This document shows, in pieces, positions 1 to 6,624 of a stretch of DNA of 12,038 nt. The stretch comes from CAZGOM01 sp964542875 (lineage in GTDB: Bacteria > Planctomycetota > Phycisphaerae > Phycisphaerales > Phycisphaeraceae). Under the pieces are notes generated by a model that saw nothing but the letters and a program-made list of their open reading frames with translations, did no database searches and was not told the DNA's origin. Where the stretch lies: assembly GCA_964542875.1 (NCBI GenBank), contig CAZIWA010000152.1:1-12038 (forward strand), written 5' to 3'. Both the position numbers and the translations under genes were made by a program. Each line of letters begins with the position of its first letter. The first letter of the stretch is position 1.

Positions 1-5
1 CCTCT

Positions 6-1295
6 TCACTGCGCATTCACCGGCCGATCCACCGGCGGCGGACTCGGCTCCTCCCAATTCCAATCACTCTTGTACTCAATCAACAACTCCGGCGTCTCCA
101 CCACCACCCCGCCCTTGCTCTTGGAAATCAACCCCGCATCCAGCGCGCCGGAACTCATCAGCGTCCGCTCCACCGGCCACGTCGCCTTGCCCATCCGCAT
201 CATCTTCTCAATCCCCTGCAGCAGCAGGCTGAAATGGAAAAATGGCCGCGCCTCCTGCGTATAAAACCATGTTGATTCAATCGGCGCTTTCGCATCCTTG
301 TACCGCCACGAAGCAGTCCATTCCCCCACCGCCCCATTCATCGTCAGCATGTAAACCTTCAGCCCATCCTTGTATTCGAAAATCATCAGGTCCGGGCTCT
401 TCACGGCCTCTCTCAAACTCCTCTTCCCGTTTAACTTCCGCGGCAGCCGATCCCACGCCGCGTTAAACAATTCCGGGTCAAGCTTCTCGGTCTCCAGATA
501 CTTCCAAACCTCCTCACCCGACAGCGTCTGCACACGGGCGATCCCCGTCTCCCCGCCCTTACGCCGCTCGGCCAGCGCCTGCCCGATCTCCACGGCGTGA
601 AACCCATACGCATCCAGCGTGTGGTACGACAACACCAGAATCTCTTTCACCTCTGCATCGCGCTTCACGTCCGCTGCCGGTTTGCGCCACGTCACCGGCA
701 GGCTTGATCCCGCCATCAACGGAATCTTCATCTCCTTGGCCGTGTCGTAGATGAACTTGGAATCCTTCCAATTATCTGCCAGGTGCTTGTCGATAAACAC
801 CGGCACCACCTTCCCCGATTCCTTAAACACCTTCACCGTCTCTTCAAAAAAACGCCGCTTGGGGTACTCGATATTCCCCACCGCGTTACGCGGATAGTTC
901 CCGTGCTCGGCGATCAGCAGAACCCCCTCCACCGCCAGCTTTTTGGTCCCCAGCGTCAGCGCATCCTCAATGGTCGGCGAAAGTCTCACCTGCGCATTCT
1001 TGGCCATCTCCTTGCCGATATCCGGGCGCTTGGCCAATCCATCGGGCTGATCGATAAACAGTGACTTTAATTCCAGCGATGGCCATCCCCCCTTCATGTC
1101 CAGCGTGTACGTCTGCATTGTTCGGCTGATGATCACATCCGAGTGCGAGTTGTGGTGATACACCGACGAAAGCCCCGCCACCGGAATCTTCTTCTCCTCC
1201 GGCTTCACCGCTGGTTTCGCCTCCTGCGCAAACGCCCCCACAATCCCCACGCCGATCACACTCAACCCCACGATCAAACAAATCATCCCGCGCAT
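6..1295 (-). CDS. Secreted protein of unknown function (planctomycete-type family)
   Basis: The protein has 429 residues. I start it at the ATG ending at 1295 because GGGGAGG lies five to six bases upstream and a signal peptide follows at once (MRGMICLIVGLSVIGVGIVG, likely cut after AFA at residue 23). The longer reading from 1382 would place 29 unlikely residues, encoded by a terminator-like hairpin, before the signal. There is no lipobox cysteine, so it should be exported as a soluble protein. Recognisable blocks are GVLLIAEHGNYP (about 124-135), PVFIDKHLADNW (165-176) and PLMAGSSLPVTWR (192-204). From memory, these mark a family common in Planctomycetes and some Acidobacteria, usually annotated hypothetical or loosely related to Gfo/Idh/MocA proteins. 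I know no proven activity and assign none. It lies 102 bp downstream of the PhyH-like gene on the same strand, so a shared transcript is possible. Confidence 0.85.
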   Translation of the reverse strand: MRGMICLIVGLSVIGVGIVGAFAQEAKPAVKPEEKKIPVAGLSSVYHHNSHSDVIISRTMQTYTLDMKGGWPSLELKSLFIDQPDGLAKRPDIGKEMAKNAQVRLSPTIEDALTLGTKKLAVEGVLLIAEHGNYPRNAVGNIEYPKRRFFEETVKVFKESGKVVPVFIDKHLADNWKDSKFIYDTAKEMKIPLMAGSSLPVTWRKPAADVKRDAEVKEILVLSYHTLDAYGFHAVEIGQALAERRKGGETGIARVQTLSGEEVWKYLETEKLDPELFNAAWDRLPRKLNGKRSLREAVKSPDLMIFEYKDGLKVYMLTMNGAVGEWTASWRYKDAKAPIESTWFYTQEARPFFHFSLLLQGIEKMMRMGKATWPVERTLMSSGALDAGLISKSKGGVVVETPELLIEYKSDWNWEEPSPPPVDRPVNAQ

Positions 1296-1306
1296 AAAAC
1301 CTCCCC

Positions 1307-1335
1307 AATAAAAAGGGCCACGCACCGCGTGACCC
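1307..1335 (-). terminator. Terminator-like hairpin directly before the secreted-protein RBS
   Basis: On the minus strand GGGTCACGC and GCGTGGCCC form a 9-bp stem (one G-U pair) around a GGT loop at 1335-1315, followed by TTTTTATT. This has the form of an intrinsic terminator. It can end the PhyH-like transcript. It also lies immediately 5' of the GGGGAGG of the next gene, leaving no room for a promoter in between, so that gene must be read through it or from a promoter upstream of or overlapping the hairpin. Confidence 0.7.
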
Positions 1336-1397
1336 ATTGTAGACCAGGAACCCTGTCTTAATTTGATGAACTCCCAACCCAAAACCCCGCCCCCTCT

Positions 1398-2234
1398 TCA
1401 ACCATACGGCCCCTTGGGGTGCCGCCCAAGAACGCGCTGCAGCCGATCCCCCGCGCCTTCCCACACATGCTCCGGCATCTTGTAATCGATGAACGGGTAA
1501 AACCGCTGCGCCACCCACCTCTGGCAATACGACATCTGAAGCAGGTACCGCGTCTTGGTCCCCAGGTTCGGCGCCCCGCGGTGCCAGCTTTGCCCGTTAT
1601 GGAAGTAAATATCACCCGCACGTCCAAACACGTTCACCGGGCCTCGCCCTTCAAACGACGGCGTCTGCCCTTTCTCCACGTTCGGATCGCGCCCGGAATA
1701 GTGGCTGCCCGGCACATACTGCGAAGGCCCGTCTTCTTCCGTCAACACATCACTCAGATAGATCTGCACCGTCAGCCGCAGCACCGGCAGTTTGTACCGC
1801 GCATCATGCCGCTCCATCCCAGGCGGACACGGAAATTCCACCGTGTTCTCCTGGTCGCGATCCACATGCCACGTTGAAATCGCCCGCCCCGGCCCGTTCC
1901 TCACCGCGTTATTCGCCATGATGTGGCAGTTCTTCGCGCAAAGCTCCTCCACCAGCGAAATAATCGGCTCCCGCACCAGCATGTCCCTGAACTTGTTGGA
2001 CAGCTCAAACAACCTCGCCACCACAATGTCCCCATACAAATTGTGGCTGTTCGTGTACTTCTCCTTCTGGGCGAAAATCCCATCCAGCTCATTGCGCAGG
2101 TCCGCGCATTCCTCCTGCGAAAACACATTGCGCATCACCGAAAATCCATCCCGGTGGAAGTCGTTCAAAAACCGGTCCGCATCTTCCTTCGCCAACGGCA
2201 CCTGGGGTATGATCTGCTCACTCAACGTTTGCAT
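1398..2234 (-). CDS. Phytanoyl-CoA dioxygenase (PhyH) family Fe(II)/2-oxoglutarate oxygenase
   Basis: The protein has 278 residues from the preferred start (MQTLSEQ, ATG ending at 2234), which has AGGAG eight bases upstream. An in-frame ATG 45 bases earlier has only a weak GAGG and overlaps the probable promoter. The PhyH fold is indicated by the iron-binding triad: H123 and D125 in STWHVDRDQ, and H218 in QSWHRGAPN, with R229 (TKTRYLL) as the likely 2-oxoglutarate carboxylate ligand. The N-terminal FHRDGFSVMRNVFS is the usual opening of the family. These enzymes hydroxylate small molecules in the cytoplasm, and the substrate cannot be read from sequence. The gene diverges from an AraC-family regulator, a pairing that suggests substrate-induced control. 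The next gene downstream encodes a secreted protein of unknown function. Confidence 0.9.
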   Translation of the reverse strand: MQTLSEQIIPQVPLAKEDADRFLNDFHRDGFSVMRNVFSQEECADLRNELDGIFAQKEKYTNSHNLYGDIVVARLFELSNKFRDMLVREPIISLVEELCAKNCHIMANNAVRNGPGRAISTWHVDRDQENTVEFPCPPGMERHDARYKLPVLRLTVQIYLSDVLTEEDGPSQYVPGSHYSGRDPNVEKGQTPSFEGRGPVNVFGRAGDIYFHNGQSWHRGAPNLGTKTRYLLQMSYCQRWVAQRFYPFIDYKMPEHVWEGAGDRLQRVLGRHPKGPYG

Positions 2235-2263
2235 GCCTGATTCTCCTGCTGACTTTTTTAGAA

Positions 2264-2299
2264 TTTCCGCCTGATACATTCCGCCTCGTTACCGCTCAA
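2264..2299 (-). promoter_or_regulatory. Candidate promoter and operator of the PhyH-like gene
   Basis: On the minus strand TTGAGC (2299-2294) and TATCAG (2276-2271) are 17 bp apart, each matching four of six sigma-70 consensus bases. Transcription would start near 2264, about 30 bases before the chosen ATG. The 8-bp direct repeat AGGCGGAA (plus-strand TTCCGCCT at 2265-2272 and 2279-2286, 14 bp start to start) overlaps the -10 box and the spacer. Tandem direct repeats are typical of AraC-family sites, although the spacing here is shorter than the usual two turns. The assignment is inference. Confidence 0.35.
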
Positions 2300-2352
2300 A
2301 TCATCATCCTGATGGCAAACTGATAAAACATCCCTTCGTCTCATCCATGGGG

Positions 2353-2358
2353 TACAAT
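2353..2358 (+). promoter_or_regulatory. Candidate -10 box of the AraC-family gene
   Basis: TACAAT lies nine bases before the ATG at 2368, so transcription would begin within about three bases of the start codon. I see no convincing -35 hexamer at 16-18 bp upstream (the sequence there is near ATCCCT) and no Shine-Dalgarno sequence before the ATG. Confidence 0.35.
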
Positions 2359-2367
2359 CGTCTCACC

Positions 2368-3177
2368 ATGGCCAAAGCCACTTCGCTCTATCGCGCCACC
2401 CCCGCCGTCGGTTTCGGCTCTGGCTCCGTCGTCATCCAGCCCGATACCCAGTCCCGCGGCACCTTTCGCGAATGGGTTCTCTCCATCACCCTGCAAGGCC
2501 GCACCCACTACACCCTCAACGACCAATCCTGCCCAAACCAGCCCGGCGACATGCTCCTCCTCTCCCGCAACGTCCGCCAGCACTGGCACGTCCCCGGGCC
2601 CGAATCCTGGTCCGTCGTCTATGTCATCTTTGAGCCTCGCGCCCATTGGCTCCCATGGCTTGATGCCATTGTCGCCGGCAAGCCGTTCCGCATCGCCGGT
2701 CACGGCACCCAGGCCTTCACCCCTGCGGCCCAGGCGCTTAAGGATGTCGATAACCTCCGCCGCGCCCGGCACATCTCTTTCTCACCCGAACTCGCCATGA
2801 ACGCCCTGGAGCGCGCCATCCTGCTCATCGCCCAGGCCCTCCCCGGCCATGCCCGCGCGCCCGACCCTCGCATCCAGCAGGCCATCCACTGGGCCACGGA
2901 CAAACTCGACCGCCCCATCGCGCTACAGGACCTCGCCGCCTCCTGCGCCATGTCCCGCGCCAATTTCTGCCGGCTCTTTCATCAAGCCACCGGCCAGCCC
3001 CCCATGCAATATGTCGAGCGCATGCGGATGGACCGCGCGCAGGAGCTTCTGGCCACCGCGGGGCTTCCCATAAAGCAGGTCGCCGGCATGGTCGGCTTTG
3101 ACGATCCCAAATACTTCGCCAAACGCTTCAAATCCGTCATGGGTCTGGCCCCCACCGCATTCAAAGCCCGCGGCTGA
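2368..3177 (+). CDS. AraC-family transcriptional regulator
   Basis: The protein has 269 residues from the ATG at 2368 (MAKATSLYR). An in-frame ATG at 2347 lies upstream of a -10-like TACAAT and is less likely. Residues about 10-100 form a small beta-rich sensor domain of the AraC-binding cupin type, with NQPGDMLLLSRNVRQHWHVPG as the typical strand-turn of that fold. Residues about 185-266 carry the two helix-turn-helix units: IALQDLAASCAMSRANFCRLF, and IKQVAGMVGFDDPKYFAKRFK followed by G-APTAF, the usual C-terminal signature. It is a DNA-binding activator or repressor that probably senses a small ligand. It diverges from the PhyH-like dioxygenase gene, which is the obvious candidate target together with the gene beyond it. 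The ligand is unknown. Confidence 0.92.
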   Translation: MAKATSLYRATPAVGFGSGSVVIQPDTQSRGTFREWVLSITLQGRTHYTLNDQSCPNQPGDMLLLSRNVRQHWHVPGPESWSVVYVIFEPRAHWLPWLDAIVAGKPFRIAGHGTQAFTPAAQALKDVDNLRRARHISFSPELAMNALERAILLIAQALPGHARAPDPRIQQAIHWATDKLDRPIALQDLAASCAMSRANFCRLFHQATGQPPMQYVERMRMDRAQELLATAGLPIKQVAGMVGFDDPKYFAKRFKSVMGLAPTAFKARG

Positions 3178-3302
3178 CCTGATCATTCCAAACCTCCGCA
3201 TCCCATTTCCTTCCACGGTCAACATTTAAATTCTTTTTTTCGCATGCAACTTCTCTCACTTTTCGATAAGCTGGCCACGGCTATTCACTGAGGGAGCGCG
3301 TT

Positions 3303-3662
3303 ATGGTTGGACCTGAAAATTACGGCTTGGTCGTCCGCAAAGCGGAAGGCGTCATCATCATCGAGTTCACCGAGGTCAGAATCCTCGATCAACTTCAAAT
3401 CGAACGCATCAAGGACTACGTCGTCAAGCTCGCAAACGCAGCCGGCCAGCCCAAGATCATCATGTCCTTCCAGGGCGTCGCCAGCATCTCCTCCGCCGTC
3501 ATCGGCGTCGTCATCGCCCTCAACAAAGCCTGCGTCGAGAAGCACGGCGAACTCCGCCTCGCCGGCCTCTCCAACGACATCCTCACCGTCTTCAAGCTCA
3601 CCCGGCTCGACAAACTCGTCAAAATCTACCGCTCGACCGAAGAAGCTCAAGTCAAATTCTGA
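3303..3662 (+). CDS. STAS-domain protein, anti-anti-sigma factor type
   Basis: The protein has 119 residues, essentially one STAS domain. The start is supported by AGGGAG at 3291-3296, six bases before ATG. The block VASISSAVIGVVIALNK (about 59-75) matches the conserved turn of SpoIIAA/RsbV-type proteins, where a serine in the D/I-SS-G/A motif is phosphorylated by a partner kinase. Here the candidates are S63 and S64. The later GELRLAGLSNDILTVFKLTRLDKL block is also characteristic. In known systems such proteins bind an anti-sigma kinase in the cytoplasm and free a sigma factor. No kinase, phosphatase or SpoIIAB-type gene is adjacent, so the partner must lie elsewhere. The ECF sigma at the far end of the window belongs to a different regulatory class. 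The role is inferred from the family only. Confidence 0.88.
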   Translation: MVGPENYGLVVRKAEGVIIIEFTEVRILDQLQIERIKDYVVKLANAAGQPKIIMSFQGVASISSAVIGVVIALNKACVEKHGELRLAGLSNDILTVFKLTRLDKLVKIYRSTEEAQVKF

Positions 3663-3674
3663 TCTCCTTGTTGT

Positions 3675-3766
3675 AGGGTGGCGCCGAGTCCGCGAGGCCC
3701 ACCACGCCACGCACCAGACCCATGGATACATGAATCACCAAAACCGCACCACCATCAAACCGGTGC
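3675..3766 (+). repeat. Structured dispersed repeat, copy A
   Basis: This 92-nt element begins 12 bases after the STAS stop codon and aligns by eye with copy B at 8245-8335, with roughly three quarters of positions identical and one gap. Hairpin 1 pairs GGTGG-c-GCC (3677-3685) with GGCCCACC (3696-3703) around a GAGTCCGCGA loop. Hairpin 2 pairs GCACC with GGTGC near its 3' end (3746-3766). Between them lie the conserved segments CCAGACCC and TGAATCACC. It could be a REP-like element, a 3'-end processing or termination element, or a small RNA. Confidence 0.75.
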
Positions 3767-3873
3767 AATCTCTTTCGCATTCTTCACTTCAACTCTGCCG
3801 CTCTACTGCTCTAATCACTTATGCCCTATCTCCGACAGGGCCCTGCGGCAATCAATAAAGCCTCTCCCTCTGA

Positions 3874-4020
3874 CCAGACCCTAGACCCCAGNNNNNNNNN
3901 NNNNNNNNNNNNNNNNNNNNNNNNNNNNNNNNNNNNNNNNNNNNNNNNNNNNNNNNNNNNNNNNNNNNNNNNNNNNNNNNNNNNNNNNNNNAGACCCCAG
4001 TCCCTAGGACCCCAGCCCCT
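3874..4020. repeat. Degenerate 7-bp tandem repeat interrupted by the assembly gap
   Basis: On the left the sequence reads AGACCCT, AGACCCC, AG and then enters the Ns. On the right it resumes as AGACCCC, AGTCCCT, AGGACCCC, AGCCCCT. The unit is close to AG(A/T)CCC(C/T). The true array length is unknown because it is hidden by the gap. On the minus strand the right part has four G runs (4019-4016, 4013-4010, 4004-4002, 3998-3995) with loops of 2, 5 and 3 bases, which fits a G-quadruplex pattern. It lies directly after the SDR stop codon. Confidence 0.7.
3892..3991. other. Assembly gap (100 N)
   Basis: Exactly 100 Ns, a conventional placeholder for a scaffold gap of unknown length. Related heptad repeats on both sides suggest that the assembler failed in a tandem array. 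Confidence 0.97.
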
Positions 4021-4023
4021 TCC

Positions 4024-4797
4024 TCACGTATACAGCCTTCCCCCATCCACCCGGATCGTCTGCCCCGTGCAGTAGTGTGCATCCTTCACCAGAAACAACA
4101 CCGCCTGCGCCGCGTCCACCGGCGTGCCGGGCCGCGCCAACGGCACCCGCCGCATGTATCGGTCCTGAAACTCCTGCGTGCTCCCTTCCGGCCACGCCAC
4201 CACGCCCGGCGCAATCGCATTCACCGTCACCAGTGGCGCAAGCTCCATCGCCGCCGTCAACGAAATCTCCTGCAGCGCCGCCTTCGACGCGTTGTACGCC
4301 ACAAACCGTTTCAGCGGCTGCCCCATCACGTGGATATCGATAAAGTTCACGATCCGCCCCAGGCTCTCGGGCTTCTCCACCGAGGCATGCGCCTTGAGCA
4401 TCCCCGAAAACAGCTTGATCAACTCCAGCGGCGCCCACGCATTGATCGTCATGTTCCGTTCAAAATCCTCATGCGTCACTTCATCGATGCCCACCGGCCC
4501 AAACACATTCGCATTGTTCACCAGCGCATCGCACCGGCCAAACGCATGATCCACCGCCCGATGCACCTCACCCGCGGCCCCGGGCTGTGAAAAATCGCAC
4601 GCCACCGCCAGGCCCCGCACGCCCAGCGCTTTAATCTCCTCCAGCGTCTGCCTCGCCTCAGGCCCGCTGGCGTTGTACGTAAACGCAACATCCATCCCAT
4701 GGCTGGCCAGCGTCAATGCAATCTCCCGGCCCACCCGCTTGGCCCCGCCGGTCACCACGCCCACCTTCCCTTTAAGTGCCTGACTCTTCACTTGCAT
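4024..4797 (-). CDS. SDR-family oxidoreductase, pteridine-reductase (PTR1/FolM)-like
   Basis: The protein has 257 residues, a normal length for a classical short-chain dehydrogenase. The start has AGGAG eight bases upstream. The nucleotide-binding turn is TGGAKRVG (16-23), which fits TGX3RXG, the variant described for pteridine reductases. NNA is at 94-96. The active-site YxxxK is Y168 and K172 (YNASK). The usual catalytic serine is missing: the region reads NFIDIHVMGQPLK, with D154 in its place, as aspartate does in PTR1 and FolM, though with one extra residue between D and Y. The C-terminal end, TGQTIRVDGGRLYT, is the standard SDR closing strand. It probably reduces a pterin or related substrate with NADPH in the cytoplasm. 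It is the last gene of a minus-strand cluster, 69 bases after the hydrolase. Confidence 0.85.
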   Translation of the reverse strand: MQVKSQALKGKVGVVTGGAKRVGREIALTLASHGMDVAFTYNASGPEARQTLEEIKALGVRGLAVACDFSQPGAAGEVHRAVDHAFGRCDALVNNANVFGPVGIDEVTHEDFERNMTINAWAPLELIKLFSGMLKAHASVEKPESLGRIVNFIDIHVMGQPLKRFVAYNASKAALQEISLTAAMELAPLVTVNAIAPGVVAWPEGSTQEFQDRYMRRVPLARPGTPVDAAQAVLFLVKDAHYCTGQTIRVDGGRLYT

Positions 4798-4866
4798 AGG
4801 CCAAACTCCTGTCGCAATAAACCTGCACGACCCATCACCATCTTACGCGCATCTCCCCTCCTCTCT

Positions 4867-5586
4867 TTACATCCCCCATCCAACATCTAACGTCAAACCT
4901 CTCCCCCACTCCTCAATCTCCTGCCACGCCTCCCCCGGCCGCGCCTGCAGCAAAAGATGCGGCCCATCCATCTCCCGCACACTCACTCCTCCGTTGAGCC
5001 TCGCCATCTCCCGCGCCTTCCCTGCGCCCACCAGCCGATCCTGTCTCCCCCGCAATACCAGGGTTGGTACCGCCACCTCCCCCAGCTTCCCACGCATGTC
5101 CATCCGCGCAATCAACCCCGCCCGAAACGCCAGCACATCGGCCCTCACCGCATCCACCCTCTTCTTCACCTCCCACGCCCCCAGCGCCGACGGCCCATTG
5201 GTCAGCACCGCCTTCACCACCACGCTCAGCACCGGAACCCCAAACGCCAGCCTCCACGGAATCCACCGCATCACCCCTCCCCCAGGCGGCGTCACAAAGC
5301 TGTTCACCAGCACCAGCCCCATCAATCCCTCCGGCTTTTGCGCACACCACGTCACCCCCACCCCGCCGGAAAAAGACTCCGCCACCACCACAAACCTTCG
5401 TCCCTTGGGAACATGCTCCTTCGCCGCCTCCGCCAATTCCTCATACCCCAGCCGTTTGTCGGTCGGATACCCCACTGCCACCGGCTCCGCCCACTCCGGC
5501 GCAGCCTTCAAAAACCCTTCAAACAGCCGCCCCGTCCCATCCATCCCCGGCAGGCAAACCACCATGACTTTGCGTTGTTTGGCCAT
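4867..5586 (-). CDS. Alpha/beta hydrolase
   Basis: The protein has 239 residues with the alpha/beta hydrolase layout. The oxyanion-hole loop is LPGMDGTGRLF (12-22). The nucleophile elbow is AESFSGG with S71, the acid is D183 in GRQDRLV, and the histidine is H210 in DGPHLLLQARP. The elbow has alanine rather than glycine at the first position of GxSxG, which the fold tolerates. A variable lid of about 50 residues (about 100-150) separates the elbow from the acid. There is no signal peptide, so it is probably cytoplasmic. Esterase or thioesterase activity is likely but the substrate is unknown. An AGGGGG lies eight bases before the start. It begins 33 bases after the exporter stop codon, so the two are probably co-transcribed. 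Confidence 0.88.
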   Translation of the reverse strand: MAKQRKVMVVCLPGMDGTGRLFEGFLKAAPEWAEPVAVGYPTDKRLGYEELAEAAKEHVPKGRRFVVVAESFSGGVGVTWCAQKPEGLMGLVLVNSFVTPPGGGVMRWIPWRLAFGVPVLSVVVKAVLTNGPSALGAWEVKKRVDAVRADVLAFRAGLIARMDMRGKLGEVAVPTLVLRGRQDRLVGAGKAREMARLNGGVSVREMDGPHLLLQARPGEAWQEIEEWGRGLTLDVGWGM

Positions 5587-5619
5587 TCCTTCTTCCCCCT
5601 CTTTCTCTGGCTTTCCTAC

Positions 5620-6546
5620 TTATCCCTTACCGCTTTCCCTCTTGCGCAGCGCATCAATCGACGCCACCCCCGCCCCCGACACAATCAACAAGCAAGACAC
5701 CATCAACGCGTGGCTGTACTCCGCCCCCTTCACCATCACCAGCATCCCCGTAGACAGCAGCGGAATCATAAACGACCCAATCCCCAACACTCGAATATCC
5801 CCCCGCTTGATCCCCACCTCCCACAACCCATACGCCGCATACGTCGGTCCCACCGCCAGCAGCACCAGCCCCACCCATTCATTCATGCTTCCCGGCACAT
5901 ACGTCTTCTCGAAAATCAGATGCAAAACCCCCGTCACCACCGCCGTCCCTCCAACAAACAGCATGATCGCATCAGACCCTCCCCCCGCCCCGCCCACATG
6001 GGCCGCCGTCGCCCTCCGAAACACGCTGTAAGCCGCCCAGCACAACCCGCCCCCCAGCGCCGCCAGATACCCCCAGAACGCCCCAGGCTCAAACCGCTCT
6101 CCCCGCCCGGTGAACAGCACCATGATGCCCAACACCCCCAGCGCCACGCCCGCGATATGCGTCCACTTGAGCTTCTGCCCCGGCAGAAAACTAGAAAGCA
6201 GCACCAGTTCAAGCGGCCACAGATAGTTCAACATGTTCGCCTGGGCAATCGGTGCATACTTCACCCCGATAAAGAAGAACACGATGTTCCCCGTCACCGC
6301 CGGCACCCCCACCGCCCACTGCAGCCACGGCATCTTGAACTTGGGAGCGATCCGCTCACCCCGCACCCGCCACACCACCAGCGCCATCACAAACGCCATC
6401 ACAAACGTCACGCACGTCAGCTCAAGCGCTGGCACATCTTTCACCGTCTGGCTCAGGGAGGTCAGCGACGCCCAAAGCAAAATCGCGCCAAACCCCATCA
6501 GGGTCGCGCCGCGTTGCTGGACATGCATGGCTTGCCCGCCACTCAT
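5620..6546 (-). CDS. EamA/DMT-superfamily exporter, YddG-like
   Basis: The protein has 308 residues, mostly hydrophobic, with about ten membrane segments arranged as two EamA repeats. The block NMLNYLWPLELVLLSSF (about 103-120) resembles the NYLWP segment of aromatic amino-acid exporters of the YddG group, so an amino-acid or metabolite export role in the inner membrane is plausible. Further segments are near ALGVLGIMVLF, FWGYLAALGGGLCWAAY and GIGSFMIPLLSTGMLVMV. A charged tail (RKRESGKG) probably faces the cytoplasm. AGGGTG lies about six bases upstream of the ATG. It is the first gene of the minus-strand cluster with the hydrolase and SDR, and is divergent from the carbonic anhydrase gene. 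Confidence 0.88.
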   Translation of the reverse strand: MSGGQAMHVQQRGATLMGFGAILLWASLTSLSQTVKDVPALELTCVTFVMAFVMALVVWRVRGERIAPKFKMPWLQWAVGVPAVTGNIVFFFIGVKYAPIAQANMLNYLWPLELVLLSSFLPGQKLKWTHIAGVALGVLGIMVLFTGRGERFEPGAFWGYLAALGGGLCWAAYSVFRRATAAHVGGAGGGSDAIMLFVGGTAVVTGVLHLIFEKTYVPGSMNEWVGLVLLAVGPTYAAYGLWEVGIKRGDIRVLGIGSFMIPLLSTGMLVMVKGAEYSHALMVSCLLIVSGAGVASIDALRKRESGKG

Positions 6547-6579
6547 CGATCACCCTTGCACCAAAGAACCAGGGCGCGG

Positions 6580-6609
6580 ATTCTACCCATTTAAATATCA
6601 ACGTCTTAA
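6580..6609 (-). promoter_or_regulatory. Candidate promoter of the exporter-hydrolase-SDR cluster
   Basis: On the minus strand TTAAGA (6609-6604) and TAGAAT (6585-6580) are 18 bp apart. The -10 box matches five of six consensus bases and the -35 box four of six. The predicted transcript would start near 6573 and leave a leader of about 27 bases carrying the AGGGTG ribosome site. Confidence 0.45.
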
Positions 6610-6624
6610 CCGCTCTTTTCTTCT

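Larger units (their letters stand above)
3663..4023. other. Non-coding stretch between the STAS and SDR genes
   Basis: I accept no gene in these 361 bases. They hold copy A of the structured repeat (3675-3766), an imperfect hairpin GCCCT...AGGGC at 3823-3841 next to the palindrome CAGGGCCCTG (3836-3845), and the heptad tandem repeat interrupted by the 100-N gap. The genes on either side converge here. Confidence 0.8.

Noticed and set aside
1296..1382. Longer start for the secreted protein at 1382
   Set aside because: It would translate the terminator hairpin and bury the signal peptide 29 residues inside. The ATG ending at 1295 has a strong ribosome site.
3227..3240. T-rich run after the AraC gene as a terminator
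   Set aside because: The T run at 3233-3240 has no GC-rich stem before it.
3836..3845. Perfect palindrome CAGGGCCCTG as an operator
   Set aside because: A 10-bp GC-rich palindrome is expected by chance at this composition and is not near a promoter or start codon.
3307..3858. A 183-codon frame overlapping the STAS gene
   Set aside because: The translation is almost pure S/P/T, and the other frame encodes a convincing STAS domain with a ribosome site.
3874..4020. CRISPR array at the gap
   Set aside because: The visible units are 7 bp and contiguous, with no 25-40 bp repeats or unique spacers, and there are no cas genes.
3821..4082. Open frames running through the N gap on both strands
   Set aside because: They exist only because Ns contain no stop codon. 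Their real content is unknown.
4957..6594. A 545-codon open frame on the plus strand
   Set aside because: It lies antisense to the hydrolase and exporter genes, which have clear family motifs. Its product is a monotonous H/P/R-rich sequence caused by the C-rich plus strand, and it has no recognisable domain.
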